Positions 7,339 through 15,308 of a DNA stretch of 61,177 nucleotides are shown piece by piece; position 1 is the first letter of the stretch, and each line of letters begins with the position of its first letter. Below the pieces are notes generated by a model. The model saw nothing but the letters and a program-made list of their open reading frames with translations, did no database searches and was not told the DNA's origin. Source of the DNA: JBHHZJ01 sp046758005 (GTDB lineage: Bacteria; Pseudomonadota; Alphaproteobacteria; Kiloniellales; J153). The position numbers were made by a program, and so were the translations under genes. The stretch is taken from assembly GCA_046758005.1 (NCBI GenBank), contig JBHHZJ010000008.1, forward strand, positions 1-61,177, written 5' to 3'.

Positions 7339-8070
7339 CTATCCGCTGGGCGCCGCGCCCGCGCGCCGGCGCAGCCCTTCGAACACGTGGAGCATGAAGC
7401 CCGCGGCCACGATCGGCATCGCCAGGTTGACCAGCGGCACCGTCAGAAGGAAGGCGATCACGATCCCCGCCAGGAGCACCCGCCCGCGATGGGCCCGGCG
7501 CAGCCGCTTGACCGTGGCCATGTCGAAGCGGCGCGCGGCCACCAGCTCGAAGTACTCGCGGCCGAGAAGATAGCCGTTGAGCAGATAGAACACAAAGAGA
7601 TTGAGCGGCGGCACGAACAGCAGCAGCAGGTACAGCGGCACGGCGAGCAGGTTGAGCGCCAGGCTCACGCCGGCGAAGACGAGCCCCGCCAGGACGGCCT
7701 CGAGGATCGGCTGGACGCGCGGCGGCGGCAGGCCGGGGTAGTGGCGCCGCTCGACCGCGGCGGCGACCCCCTCCAGAAGCAGCGACATCACCGCGACCAT
7801 GACCGCGGGAAACAGGAAGAAGCTGGTCACCAGCACCGCGGCCACGGCGGCGGCGCCGAAAATCCATTCGAAGACGCGGACCCAGAAGCCGCCGGGCTCG
7901 CGCGCCGCGACCCACGCCGAGAGCCCCTCGCCGGCCCACGACAGGCCAAACCAGGCAAGCGCCCAGAGCACCGCGAAGACGGCCAGGGACGCCGCGACGG
8001 ACAGCAGGAACACGCGCCGGAACGCGGGATCGGAGGCCTGGGCGAAGGCCTTGGCGAGCGCGGAGAGCAT
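7339..8070 (-). CDS. EI24/CysZ-family integral membrane protein
   Basis: A 243-residue membrane protein with about four to six hydrophobic helices and the family pattern of paired long helices (WIFGAAAVAAVLVTSFFLF; LNLLAVPLYLLLLFVPPLN; FVFYLLNGYLLGREYFELVA). CysZ members move sulfate into cells for cysteine synthesis; others with the same fold have unclear roles. Its operon partners here are a bactofilin and a lipoprotein, though cysteine synthase is only 2.4 kb away. Start at 8070 (MLSALAKAF) is preferred over an upstream extension that would run into the palindrome at 8184. Sulfate transport is possible, not shown. Confidence 0.75.
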   Translation of the reverse strand: MLSALAKAFAQASDPAFRRVFLLSVAASLAVFAVLWALAWFGLSWAGEGLSAWVAAREPGGFWVRVFEWIFGAAAVAAVLVTSFFLFPAVMVAVMSLLLEGVAAAVERRHYPGLPPPRVQPILEAVLAGLVFAGVSLALNLLAVPLYLLLLFVPPLNLFVFYLLNGYLLGREYFELVAARRFDMATVKRLRRAHRGRVLLAGIVIAFLLTVPLVNLAMPIVAAGFMLHVFEGLRRRAGAAPSG

Positions 8071-8183
8071 CGCGCGCCTGTTTAGCCCCGCCGCGCGCGC
8101 AGGACAAGGCGGTGCTACCGCCGAGCGCTGATGTGGTGATTCCCACATTTCGTTGCCACGATTTGTCATGCCCGGAAATTCCG

Positions 8184-8226
8184 GGGACAGTATACTTAAT
8201 TCCGTCGGAATTACGTATACTGTCCC
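8184..8226. repeat. Palindromic element (REP-like, GGGACAGTATAC core)
   Basis: Arms GGGACAGTATACTTAATTCC (8184-8203) and GGAATTACGTATACTGTCCC (8207-8226) pair at 19 of 20 positions around a 3-nt loop. Flanking GGAAATTCCGG on the left and CCCCGCAATTTCTGG on the right extend the symmetry loosely. I recall very similar GGGGACAGTATACTTAATT palindromes next to REP-associated (Y1-type) transposase genes in other bacteria; none is in this window. It lies between divergent genes (CysZ-like and PfkB kinase), and its AT content stands out from the surroundings. Confidence 0.8.
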
Positions 8227-8345
8227 TGTAATTTCTGTCCCCCGCAATTTCTGGCTAGTACCGGCCTTGCCGACGCCTTGAGCGCGGCTATACTCGGCGC
8301 CGCTTGCCCGCCCGCTTCGCGCACACTCTTCACGGACCTTCGCCC

Positions 8346-9344
8346 ATGGTTGACCAAGCCCTCGACGTCGTCGGCATCGGCAACGCCATCGTCGACGTGC
8401 TGGCCCAGGCGGACGAGGCCTTCCTCGCGGCCCAGGGCCTGGCGAAGGGGGCCATGACCCTGATCGACGCCGGCCGCGCCGAGGAGCTCTACGCCCTCAT
8501 GGGTCCGGCGGTGGAGGTCTCCGGCGGCTCGGCGGCCAACACCGTGGCGGGGCTGGCCTCGCTCGGCGGGCGCGGCGCCTTCATCGGCAAGGTGCGCAAC
8601 GACCAGCTGGGCGGCATCTTCCGGCACGACGTGCGCGCCGCCGGGCTGACGTTCGAGACGCCGGCGGCGACCGAAGGCCCGCCCACCGCCCGCTGCCTGA
8701 TCCTGGTCACCGCGGATGCGCAGCGCACCATGGGCACCTACCTGGGCGCCTCGGTCGATCTCGGGCCCGGCGACCTGGACGCCGACCTGATCGAGCGCGC
8801 CAAGGTCACCTATCTGGAGGGCTACCTGTGGGACGCTCCGGCGGCCAAGGAGGCGTTCGTCCAGGCCGCGCGCCGCGCCCACGAGGCGGGGCGCAAGGTG
8901 GCGCTCAGCCTGTCCGATCCGTTCTGCGTCGAGCGGCACCGGGAGTCGTTCCGCGACCTGGTGAACGATCACATCGACCTCCTGTTCGCCAACGAGGCCG
9001 AGATCCGCTCGCTGTACGAGGTCGAAGCCTTCGACGCGGCGCTGCAGAAGGCGCGCGGTCACTGCGAGGTCGCGGTGCTGACGCGCAGCGCCCGCGGCTC
9101 GGTGATCCTGTCCGGCGAGGAAGTGCACGTGATCGACGCCGAGCCGGTCGAACGCGTGGTCGACACCACCGGAGCGGGCGATCTCTACGCCGCCGGCTTC
9201 CTCTACGGCTACACCCAGGGCAAGCCCCTGTACGAGTGCGGCCGGATCGCCTCGATCGCCGCGGCGGAGGTCGTCTCCCACTTCGGCGCGCGCCCGGAAA
9301 CCCCGCTCGCCCGCCTGGTGGCCGAGCGCCTGAAGCAGGCTTGA
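8346..9344 (+). CDS. PfkB-family carbohydrate/nucleoside kinase (adenosine kinase type)
   Basis: A 332-residue ribokinase-like enzyme that phosphorylates a sugar or nucleoside with ATP. The N-terminal GIGNAIVDV, the SGGSAANTVAGLASLGG segment that forms the substrate site, and the anion-hole motif DTTGAGD (D273-D279, catalytic base D279) are all present. Close relatives in alphaproteobacteria are annotated adenosine kinase, but the substrate cannot be settled by eye. The start at 8346 is 119 bases past the palindrome. The gene stands alone; the next one begins about 90 bases on. Confidence 0.88.
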   Translation: MVDQALDVVGIGNAIVDVLAQADEAFLAAQGLAKGAMTLIDAGRAEELYALMGPAVEVSGGSAANTVAGLASLGGRGAFIGKVRNDQLGGIFRHDVRAAGLTFETPAATEGPPTARCLILVTADAQRTMGTYLGASVDLGPGDLDADLIERAKVTYLEGYLWDAPAAKEAFVQAARRAHEAGRKVALSLSDPFCVERHRESFRDLVNDHIDLLFANEAEIRSLYEVEAFDAALQKARGHCEVAVLTRSARGSVILSGEEVHVIDAEPVERVVDTTGAGDLYAAGFLYGYTQGKPLYECGRIASIAAAEVVSHFGARPETPLARLVAERLKQA

Positions 9345-9435
9345 GCGCGCGCGGGCGCGGGCGCGGCAGGCCCGTCGGGCGGTTCCGGGGTGGCGCGCGA
9401 TTTGCGTGACGAGGAGATGAAGGGCCGGGCCGGCG

Positions 9436-10737
9436 ATGTGGGCTCGCATTGATCCCGACCCCCGCCGGCGGCGCGGCTGGCGCGCGGCGCTGTTCGTCTA
9501 CCGCGACCGGCGCCTGCTGTTCATCCTGTTGATGGGCTTCGCCAGCGGCCTGCCGCTCCTGCTCACCCTGTCCACGTTGTCCTACTGGCTGGCCAGCGTC
9601 GGGGTGGACAAGACCGCCATCGGCCTGTTCGCCCTCGTCGGCCTGCCCTACGGCGTCAAGTTTCTCTGGGCGCCGGTTCTCGACCATGTCCGCCTGCCGC
9701 TTCTGACGCGGCGGCTGGGGCGCCGGCGCGGCTGGGCGCTCGTCATCCAGGCCTGGCTGATTGCCGCGATCCTGTCCCTGGGCGCGAGCGACCCGGCGAG
9801 TGCGCCCTGGAGCACGGCGGCGGCGGCGTTCGCGGTCGCGTTCTTCTCCGCCAGCCAGGACGTCGTGATCGACGCCTACCGCATCGAGATCCTGGCCGAG
9901 CACGAGCAGGGCGCCGGCGCGGCCGCGACCCAGGCCGGCTATCGCATCGGCCTGCTCGCCGCCGGGGCCGGGGCGGTGGCGTTGTCCGATTTCGTCGGCT
10001 GGCCCACGATCTTCGCGGTCCTGGCGGCGCTGGTGCTGGTCGGGACCGCGGCCGTCCTGCTCGCGCCCGAACCGCCGCGCGGCCGTGCCGATCCGCCGGC
10101 GCCCGGTTCCTGGTTCGACACCGCGGTCGTGGCGCCCTTCGCCGACTTCCTGCGCCGGCGCGGCTGGGCCGCGATCTTCGCCTTCGTCCTGCTCTACAAG
10201 TTCGGCGACGCGATCGGCGGGGTGATGGCCAACCCGTTCTACGTGGAGCTCGGCTTCACGGGGGTGGAGATCGCCGGCATCACCAAGATCTTCGGCATGC
10301 TCGCCACGCTGTCCGGGGTCCTCGCCGGCGGCGTCCTGGTCGCGCGTTACGGCATCCTGTGGGCCCTGTTCGCCGGCGGGGTGCTGCAGGCCGCGACCAA
10401 TCTCCTGTTCGCGCTGCAGGCCGCGGTCGGCCACGACCTCGCGCTGCTCGCGCTCACCATCGGCGCGGACAACTTCACCGGCGGCCTGGGCTCGGCGGCC
10501 TTCGTCGCCTACCTGTCCAGCCTGTGCACCACGGCCTTCACCGGGACCCAGTACGCGCTCTTGACCTCGTTCATGGCGGCGGGGCGGACGGTGCTGTCCT
10601 CGGGCGGCGGCTGGCTGGCCGACCAGATGGACTGGATCGCGTTCTTCGTGCTGACCACGGGGCTGGCGGCGCCGGGGCTGCTCCTGCTGGTCTGGCTGAT
10701 GCGCCTGCCCGCGGCGCCGCGCGGGGCGTCGGCCTAA
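9436..10737 (+). CDS. MFS transporter, AmpG-like
   Basis: A 433-residue membrane protein with about 12 hydrophobic helices. The first loop (LMGFASGLPLLLTLSTLSYW) and the following GLPYGVKFLWAPVLDH motif match the AmpG group of the major facilitator family, which imports anhydromuropeptides for wall recycling; SQDVVIDAYRIE is also typical. A long basic N-terminus precedes helix 1. Its neighbours are not recycling enzymes, so the substrate is inferred from family only. It converges on the GT9 gene with 8 bases between stops and no clear terminator. Confidence 0.85.
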   Translation: MWARIDPDPRRRRGWRAALFVYRDRRLLFILLMGFASGLPLLLTLSTLSYWLASVGVDKTAIGLFALVGLPYGVKFLWAPVLDHVRLPLLTRRLGRRRGWALVIQAWLIAAILSLGASDPASAPWSTAAAAFAVAFFSASQDVVIDAYRIEILAEHEQGAGAAATQAGYRIGLLAAGAGAVALSDFVGWPTIFAVLAALVLVGTAAVLLAPEPPRGRADPPAPGSWFDTAVVAPFADFLRRRGWAAIFAFVLLYKFGDAIGGVMANPFYVELGFTGVEIAGITKIFGMLATLSGVLAGGVLVARYGILWALFAGGVLQAATNLLFALQAAVGHDLALLALTIGADNFTGGLGSAAFVAYLSSLCTTAFTGTQYALLTSFMAAGRTVLSSGGGWLADQMDWIAFFVLTTGLAAPGLLLLVWLMRLPAAPRGASA

Positions 10738-10745
10738 TCCCGCTT

Positions 10746-11768
10746 TCACACGGGGACCATACGCAGCACCGCCGCCTCCACCGCCTCGACCGGGATCGCG
10801 GCCATCTCGCGGCTCCCGTAGGCGGCCGCCTCGAGGACGCTCACGCGCGGGCCGCGCGGGGCGAACTTAGCCGGGGAGGTCGGTCCGAAGAGCGACACCA
10901 GCGGCGTCCCCGAGGCGGCGAAGAGGTGGCCGCCGCCGCTGTCGTTGGCGACGCAGGCGCGGCAGCGCGTCGCCACGGCGATGGTCAAGAGCGGGTCCAT
11001 CGCCGCCGCGCGTTCCGATTCGCACAAGGGGAAACGGGCCCCCGGCACGGCCGTGCCCAAGGCCTCGCGCCATTCGCCTTCGTCCGGGCCGAGGACGTAG
11101 ACCGGAACCACGTCGCGCGCGGCCAGGCGTCGGCCGAGCTCCATGAAGCGGTCGAGCGGCCAGCACTTCCGCCGGTCGCCCGCGCCCGGGGCCATGGCCA
11201 CGTAGCCCGTCCCGTCGGGCAGGAGCCGCTCCGCCTCGGCCACGACCGGGGCGGGCAGGCGGACACCCCCTGGATCGCCGGGAACGACCGCGGCGCCGCC
11301 CCGGGCCACCGCCACGAGCTCGAGCAGCTGGTCGATCATGGCGGGCGGCTTGCGGTAGGACCACGGCGCAACGCCCGCGGGCCGCACGTCCGAGAAGAGA
11401 TACCCCGCACAGGCCGATATGAAGCGCCGGTGGCGGATGCGCCGCAGCACCAGCGTGGTCGCAACCCGCCGCTGCGAGTCCACGATGAGATCGAACTCCC
11501 GCCCCGGAAGCGGGCGTCGCACCGCCTCGGCGAGCCGGATGCCAATCCCGGCGTCCTCGATGACCTCGTCGATCGCGCCCGCGACCAAGGGCTTCAGCTG
11601 GCCGGCGTACACCGTCTTGCCCTTGCCGGCCAGCCAGGTTATCCGTGCCCCGGGGAAGGCCTCGCGCAGCGCGCCGACGAAGGGGAGCTTGATCAGACCG
11701 TCGCCGATCAGGTCGAGCCCGACATAAACCAGGATCGTCGCGGGCGGGTCCGGCGCGGTCTGCTTCAT
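10746..11768 (-). CDS. Glycosyltransferase family 9 (heptosyltransferase-like)
   Basis: A 340-residue GT-B enzyme. Family features are the N-terminal ILVYVGLDLIGDGLIKLPFV (comparable to the R-x-GAIGD-LL start), the middle MAPGAGDRRKCWP and the C-terminal NDSGGGHLFAASGTP with SLFGPTSP, which bind the ADP-heptose phosphate and ribose in relatives. It probably adds a heptose or similar sugar to the lipopolysaccharide core at the inner membrane. It lies 31 kb from the main surface-sugar cluster and stands as a single minus-strand gene. Confidence 0.85.
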   Translation of the reverse strand: MKQTAPDPPATILVYVGLDLIGDGLIKLPFVGALREAFPGARITWLAGKGKTVYAGQLKPLVAGAIDEVIEDAGIGIRLAEAVRRPLPGREFDLIVDSQRRVATTLVLRRIRHRRFISACAGYLFSDVRPAGVAPWSYRKPPAMIDQLLELVAVARGGAAVVPGDPGGVRLPAPVVAEAERLLPDGTGYVAMAPGAGDRRKCWPLDRFMELGRRLAARDVVPVYVLGPDEGEWREALGTAVPGARFPLCESERAAAMDPLLTIAVATRCRACVANDSGGGHLFAASGTPLVSLFGPTSPAKFAPRGPRVSVLEAAAYGSREMAAIPVEAVEAAVLRMVPV

Positions 11769-11880
11769 GTGCCCCTACCAGGCCAGGGAGCGGTTATCGC
11801 CCGACCCGACCGAATCGTGTTGTACCAACCGCCCCCGATTTTGCCTCGGTTCACCAGGGCGATATCGGCGGCGGTCGGCG

Positions 11881-12741
11881 TCAGTGGGCCATGAGCACCG
11901 GCAGCTCGGCCGCGGCCAGGATGTGCGAGGTCGCGCCGCCGAAGATCATCTGGCGCAGCCGGCTGTGGGTGTAGGCCCCCTTGACCAGCAGGTCGGCGCC
12001 CAGGCTTGCGGCCTCGGCCAGGATCGCCTCGCCGCCGCTGCGCCCCCCGGCGGGGATTTCGCGCGTCTCCGCCGGGATGCCGTTGCGCTTGAGGCTGCGG
12101 GCGACCTCGGCCGCGGTCGGCCCCGGGACCATGACGCCCTCGACCGCGAGCACGACCGTGCGGCGCGCCTTGGCCAGAAACGGCGCGCCAAGCGCGACGG
12201 CGCGCGCGGTCTCGGTGCTGCCGTTCCAGGACACGACGACCGTCTCGGCCAGGCTCCTGGGGGGCCGCGGCGGGGCGATGAGGATCGGCCGGCCACTGTC
12301 GAACAGCACGGTCTCGAGCGTGCTCATCGCCGGGGCGCTGGCGCCGGCGACGGGCCGGCCGACGACGCTCAGGTCGAACAGGCGGGCGTACATGCCGACC
12401 GCCATGTCCCCGGGCGGGTTGTCCTCGGTCCAGCCGGCCGACGGGCACCCGGCCGCGGCGGGGCCGCCGACGGTGACGCCCTTCTCGCGCGCGAAGTCCT
12501 CGAACAAGCCGCGCACGCGCGCGGCGCGCTGCCTGTCCTCCTCCTCGAAGCTCTGCATCAGGTCGGGGGTGGCCGCCGCGTAGCCGCCGATGTCCGCGAC
12601 CACGACGCCGGGCAGGGCGCGGCGGATGTACAGCCCCTCGACGTAGCTGGCGAAGATTTCCGCCGCCAGCCACGCGGTCTCGAGCATGGACCGCACGGCC
12701 CCGCTCTCCTCCAGGGGAACGAGAATGCTCTTCATCGTCAT
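11881..12741 (-). CDS. Universal stress protein (UspA family)
   Basis: A 286-residue protein with a full C-terminal Usp domain: VVVSWNGSTETARAVALG starts the second half, and GAYTHSRLRQMIFGGATSHI fits the ATP-binding G-x2-G-x9-G(S/T) pattern. The first half keeps the opening strand (MKSILVPLEE) but is more diverged, so this is a tandem-domain Usp with one likely nucleotide-binding half. The start is ATG at 12741 (MTMKS) or 12735 (MKS). A single gene; two hairpins lie in the 250 bases upstream. Confidence 0.85.
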   Translation of the reverse strand: MTMKSILVPLEESGAVRSMLETAWLAAEIFASYVEGLYIRRALPGVVVADIGGYAAATPDLMQSFEEEDRQRAARVRGLFEDFAREKGVTVGGPAAAGCPSAGWTEDNPPGDMAVGMYARLFDLSVVGRPVAGASAPAMSTLETVLFDSGRPILIAPPRPPRSLAETVVVSWNGSTETARAVALGAPFLAKARRTVVLAVEGVMVPGPTAAEVARSLKRNGIPAETREIPAGGRSGGEAILAEAASLGADLLVKGAYTHSRLRQMIFGGATSHILAAAELPVLMAH

Positions 12742-12865
12742 GACGTCCACAACTCCACGGCGCTGGCGGGGTCCCGCGCCGGCGCGTTCGACTCGGCCTC
12801 CCCTCGCGTCGCGGCGCAGGTTACCGGAAACTCCGGGCCTAGGCCACCGGGCCCGGGCCTTCGTT

Positions 12866-12895
12866 ATACCAGCGGTCATTGAAAATGACCGCTGG
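12866..12895. repeat. Hairpin with ATACCAGCGG core
   Basis: CCAGCGGTCATT (12869-12880) and AATGACCGCTGG (12884-12895) are a perfect 12-bp stem with loop GAA. With the preceding ATA it carries the decamer ATACCAGCGG found in stem B of the two-stem-loop element. It lies in the 250-base gap between the UspA start and the hydrolase-fold gene. No T-run follows on either strand, so it does not look like a simple terminator. Confidence 0.8.
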
Positions 12896-12955
12896 GCGTT
12901 CAAACGCCACGCAGGCTCTCCTCGCGTAAGCTCGGGCGCGCGGTCGCGCTTGCCA

Positions 12956-12986
12956 AAGGGCATTGTGAGTCGATCACAATGCCCTT
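12956..12986. terminator. Perfect stem-loop just past the hydrolase-fold gene
   Basis: AAGGGCATTGTGA (12956-12968) and TCACAATGCCCTT (12974-12986) form a perfect 13-bp stem around a 5-nt loop. It begins 5 bases downstream of the minus-strand stop codon at 12992, the right place for a transcription terminator, though only TTTGG follows on that strand. It may instead be part of a repeat unit with the hairpin at 12866-12895, 60 bases away. Confidence 0.55.
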
Positions 12987-12991
12987 CGGTA

Positions 12992-13894
12992 CTACATGAA
13001 CCGTTCGAGGAAGGTGCGGACGCGCCGGAGCGCGTCGGCGTGCGCGGCCGCGTCGTAGCCGAAGGTCGCGCCCCTGGGCGGCGAGCGCTCGATGTTGAGG
13101 ACGTCGGGCACCGGGTGGGGCGCGCCGAGCGCCGGGTCGTCGAAGCCGTAGTAGGCGCCGTCGTAAACGACGAGCGTGATGCGGTCGCCGCCGGTCTCGG
13201 GGTTCGCCGCGATCCGCCGGCAGCGCGCGGCGGGCATGAGGTCGTCGCGCCCCCCGGCCAGCACCAGGATCGGGGCGAGGTAGCGGCGCGCAATCTTGCC
13301 AGGGCAATACGGGTACAACGCGACCGCCGCCGCGAAGCCGATGTCGAACACGCTCGCGGTGCCGGTGGCGAGCACCGAGTCGAGCGCGGCGGTCCCGCCG
13401 TGGCCCCAGCCCATGACCGCGACCCGGCGGGCGTCGACCAGCGGCTGGCCGCGCAGCCAGGCGAGCGCGCCGAAGGCGTCGAAGACCAGCGGCCCGGCGT
13501 TGGGCCCGGCGGTCGTCGTGCAGGTCTCGCTCACGCCGCGCGCGGCGAAGCTGTCGACCTGGAGGGCGACGAAGCCCCAGCCGGCCAGTTCCGCCGCCCA
13601 GTCGTCCTGCGCCGGGCTCGCGCCCGTGCAGCCGTGCAGCAGCACGACCGCCGGGAACGGCCCGGGCCCGCGCGGCCGGGTCAGGCGGGCGCCGAGTTCC
13701 AGGCCGGGGCGCGGCGCCGGCCGCGCTTCGCCCCGCTGCCGAGCTAAGCGGCGTTGCAGCTCCGTGGGCGGCGTGGGCGCGCTGAGGAAGTGGACCACGC
13801 CGGCGGCCGCGGGCCCCTCGGCGGCCGGGGCGGCCGGGGCGGCCACAAGCAGCGCCATCAGGACGCACGCCGCCAGACCGGCGCGCCGCTCCAT
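12992..13894 (-). CDS. Exported dienelactone-hydrolase-fold protein, catalytic residues missing
   Basis: A 300-residue alpha/beta-hydrolase-fold protein with a signal peptide (MERRAGLAACVLMALLVAAP to about residue 26). Family landmarks are VVLLHGCTG, the elbow VMGWGHGG and the acid region GGRDDLMPA. In relatives the elbow carries Ser or Cys (GWSHGG) and a His follows as GA-x-HGFDD. Here the nucleophile position is Gly (residue 164, codon GGC) and the His position is Tyr (residue 249, codon TAC), each one base from the expected codon. Asp217/218 remains. The frame is intact, so this looks like a pseudoenzyme rather than a pseudogene. Confidence 0.82.
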   Translation of the reverse strand: MERRAGLAACVLMALLVAAPAAPAAEGPAAAGVVHFLSAPTPPTELQRRLARQRGEARPAPRPGLELGARLTRPRGPGPFPAVVLLHGCTGASPAQDDWAAELAGWGFVALQVDSFAARGVSETCTTTAGPNAGPLVFDAFGALAWLRGQPLVDARRVAVMGWGHGGTAALDSVLATGTASVFDIGFAAAVALYPYCPGKIARRYLAPILVLAGGRDDLMPAARCRRIAANPETGGDRITLVVYDGAYYGFDDPALGAPHPVPDVLNIERSPPRGATFGYDAAAHADALRRVRTFLERFM

Positions 13895-14000
13895 CCGCCG
13901 CCTACCGTCTTCTAGGCGGGCGGCCGCAAGCGGCCCCGGGCCGGGCGCGCGCACGATGCCGGCGCTTGCTCGCCGCCGCCGCCGACCCCATGTGAAACGC

Positions 14001-14528
14001 ATGAGCCTGCGCCTGCTTATCGTCCTGCCCGCGGCGCTCGCCCTGGCCGCCTGCGCCGCGCGGCCCACGCCGTACCAGCCGCAGGACGGCGCCACCGGCT
14101 ACGCCGAGCAGCAGATCGACGCCACGACCTGGCGCGTTCAGTTCGCCGGCAACTTCGACACGCCGCGCCAGACGGTTGAGAACTATCTGCTCTACCGCTC
14201 GGCCGAAATCATGCTGTTCGGCGGCCACGACAGGTTCGTCGTGCTCGACAAGGAGGTGGAGCGCACCGTGGAGTACCGGGGCTACGGCTATCATCCGTAC
14301 CATTTCGGGTTCGGCCTGCACCACGGGCACGGCCACGGCCACTTCCATCACTTCGATCATTATTACGGGCCCGGGGACTACTACCCGCTGACCAGCTACG
14401 CCGCCTACGCCACGATCCGCACCTACACCGGCGGCCCGCCGCCAGATGGCCTGCGGGTCTACGACGCGCGCGAGTTGATCCGACAACTGGGGCCGACCGT
14501 CGTCCTGCCGCAAAACGCGGCGCGGTGA
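14001..14528 (+). CDS. CC0125/CC1285-family lipoprotein, His-rich
   Basis: A 175-residue lipoprotein with lipobox LAAC (C18). The conserved part is YQP...GYAEQQIDATTWRVQFAGN..T, then the LLYRSAEIMLFGGHDRFVVLD stretch, typical of a small alphaproteobacterial lipoprotein family of unknown role. A Gly/His/Tyr-rich run follows at about residues 97-125 with some ten histidines, which could bind metal. It is transcribed away from the hydrolase-fold gene and converges on the SDR. Function unknown; the metal-binding idea is inference from composition. Confidence 0.8.
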   Translation: MSLRLLIVLPAALALAACAARPTPYQPQDGATGYAEQQIDATTWRVQFAGNFDTPRQTVENYLLYRSAEIMLFGGHDRFVVLDKEVERTVEYRGYGYHPYHFGFGLHHGHGHGHFHHFDHYYGPGDYYPLTSYAAYATIRTYTGGPPPDGLRVYDARELIRQLGPTVVLPQNAAR

Positions 14529-14578
14529 ACGGGAGCATCCCGCGCGGCGCGCCGGGGCCGGATCGCCGGGGTCGGGGC

Positions 14579-15277
14579 TCAGAACCTCTCGACCCAGGGC
14601 CGCAGGTCCAGCTCCTGGGTCCAGGCGCTGCGCGGCTGCAGGTGAAGCTGATAGTAGGCCTCGGCGATCGCCGCCGGGGACAGCACCGCGTCGGCCCCGC
14701 GCTCCTCGGGCCGGTAGCCCGGCCGGTCCGAGGCGATCTGGCCGTCGATGACGACGTGCGCGACGTGCACGCCCTTCGGCCCCAGTTCGCGGGCCATGCT
14801 CTGGGCGAGCGCGCGCAAGCCGAACTTCGGCACCGCGAGGCTGGCGAAGCCGGCCGAGCCGCGCAGCGAGGCCGTGGCCCCGGTGAAGATGATCGTGCCC
14901 CGGCCCGCCGGCACCATCAGGCGCGCCGCCGCCCGTCCGACCAGGAGGCCGCCCAGGCAGCTGATCCGCAAGCCCCGCTCGAACTCGCGCGGGTCGATCT
15001 CCAGGATGCCGCCCGGCTGGAACGTGCCGGCGTTGTACACGACCAGCGCGGGCGCGCCGAGGTCGTACGTGACGCCCCTGAACAGGGCGTCCACGCCGGT
15101 CCGGCTCGTGGCGTCGCAGGCGTAGGCCTTGCCGCCGATCTCGGTGGCGAGTGCGTCCAATCGATCCGCGTTGCGGCGGGCCACGGCGAGCGCCATTCCC
15201 GCCTCGGCGAAGCGCCGGGCCAGCGCCGCGCCCAACCCTGGGCCGGCCCCGACGACGACGGCGACGGGTTTGCTCAT
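14579..15277 (-). CDS. Short-chain dehydrogenase/reductase family protein
   Basis: A 232-residue Rossmann protein with the cofactor motif GAGPGLG near the N-terminus, an R-R-N after strand 2 suggesting NADP, the NAG motif and ALAQSMARELGPKGVHVAHV. The classical YxxxK is not intact: the Lys in SLAVPKFGLRAL is there but the residue four before it is Leu, not Tyr. A group of SDR proteins with the same VAHVVIDG ending often has Phe there, so this may be a subfamily trait. Substrate unknown. Confidence 0.82.
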   Translation of the reverse strand: MSKPVAVVVGAGPGLGAALARRFAEAGMALAVARRNADRLDALATEIGGKAYACDATSRTGVDALFRGVTYDLGAPALVVYNAGTFQPGGILEIDPREFERGLRISCLGGLLVGRAAARLMVPAGRGTIIFTGATASLRGSAGFASLAVPKFGLRALAQSMARELGPKGVHVAHVVIDGQIASDRPGYRPEERGADAVLSPAAIAEAYYQLHLQPRSAWTQELDLRPWVERF

Positions 15278-15308
15278 GCGCAGATTCCTTATGTCGTGAC
15301 CGGCGGTT

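Noticed and set aside
10738..10745. Shared terminator between the AmpG-like and GT9 genes
   Set aside because: Only 8 bases separate the stops and no hairpin with a T-run is visible around them.
14579..15277. SDR lacking the catalytic Tyr as a striking pseudoenzyme
   Set aside because: A known group of similar SDR proteins often lacks Tyr at this place, so the change is probably a subfamily feature and not a special finding.
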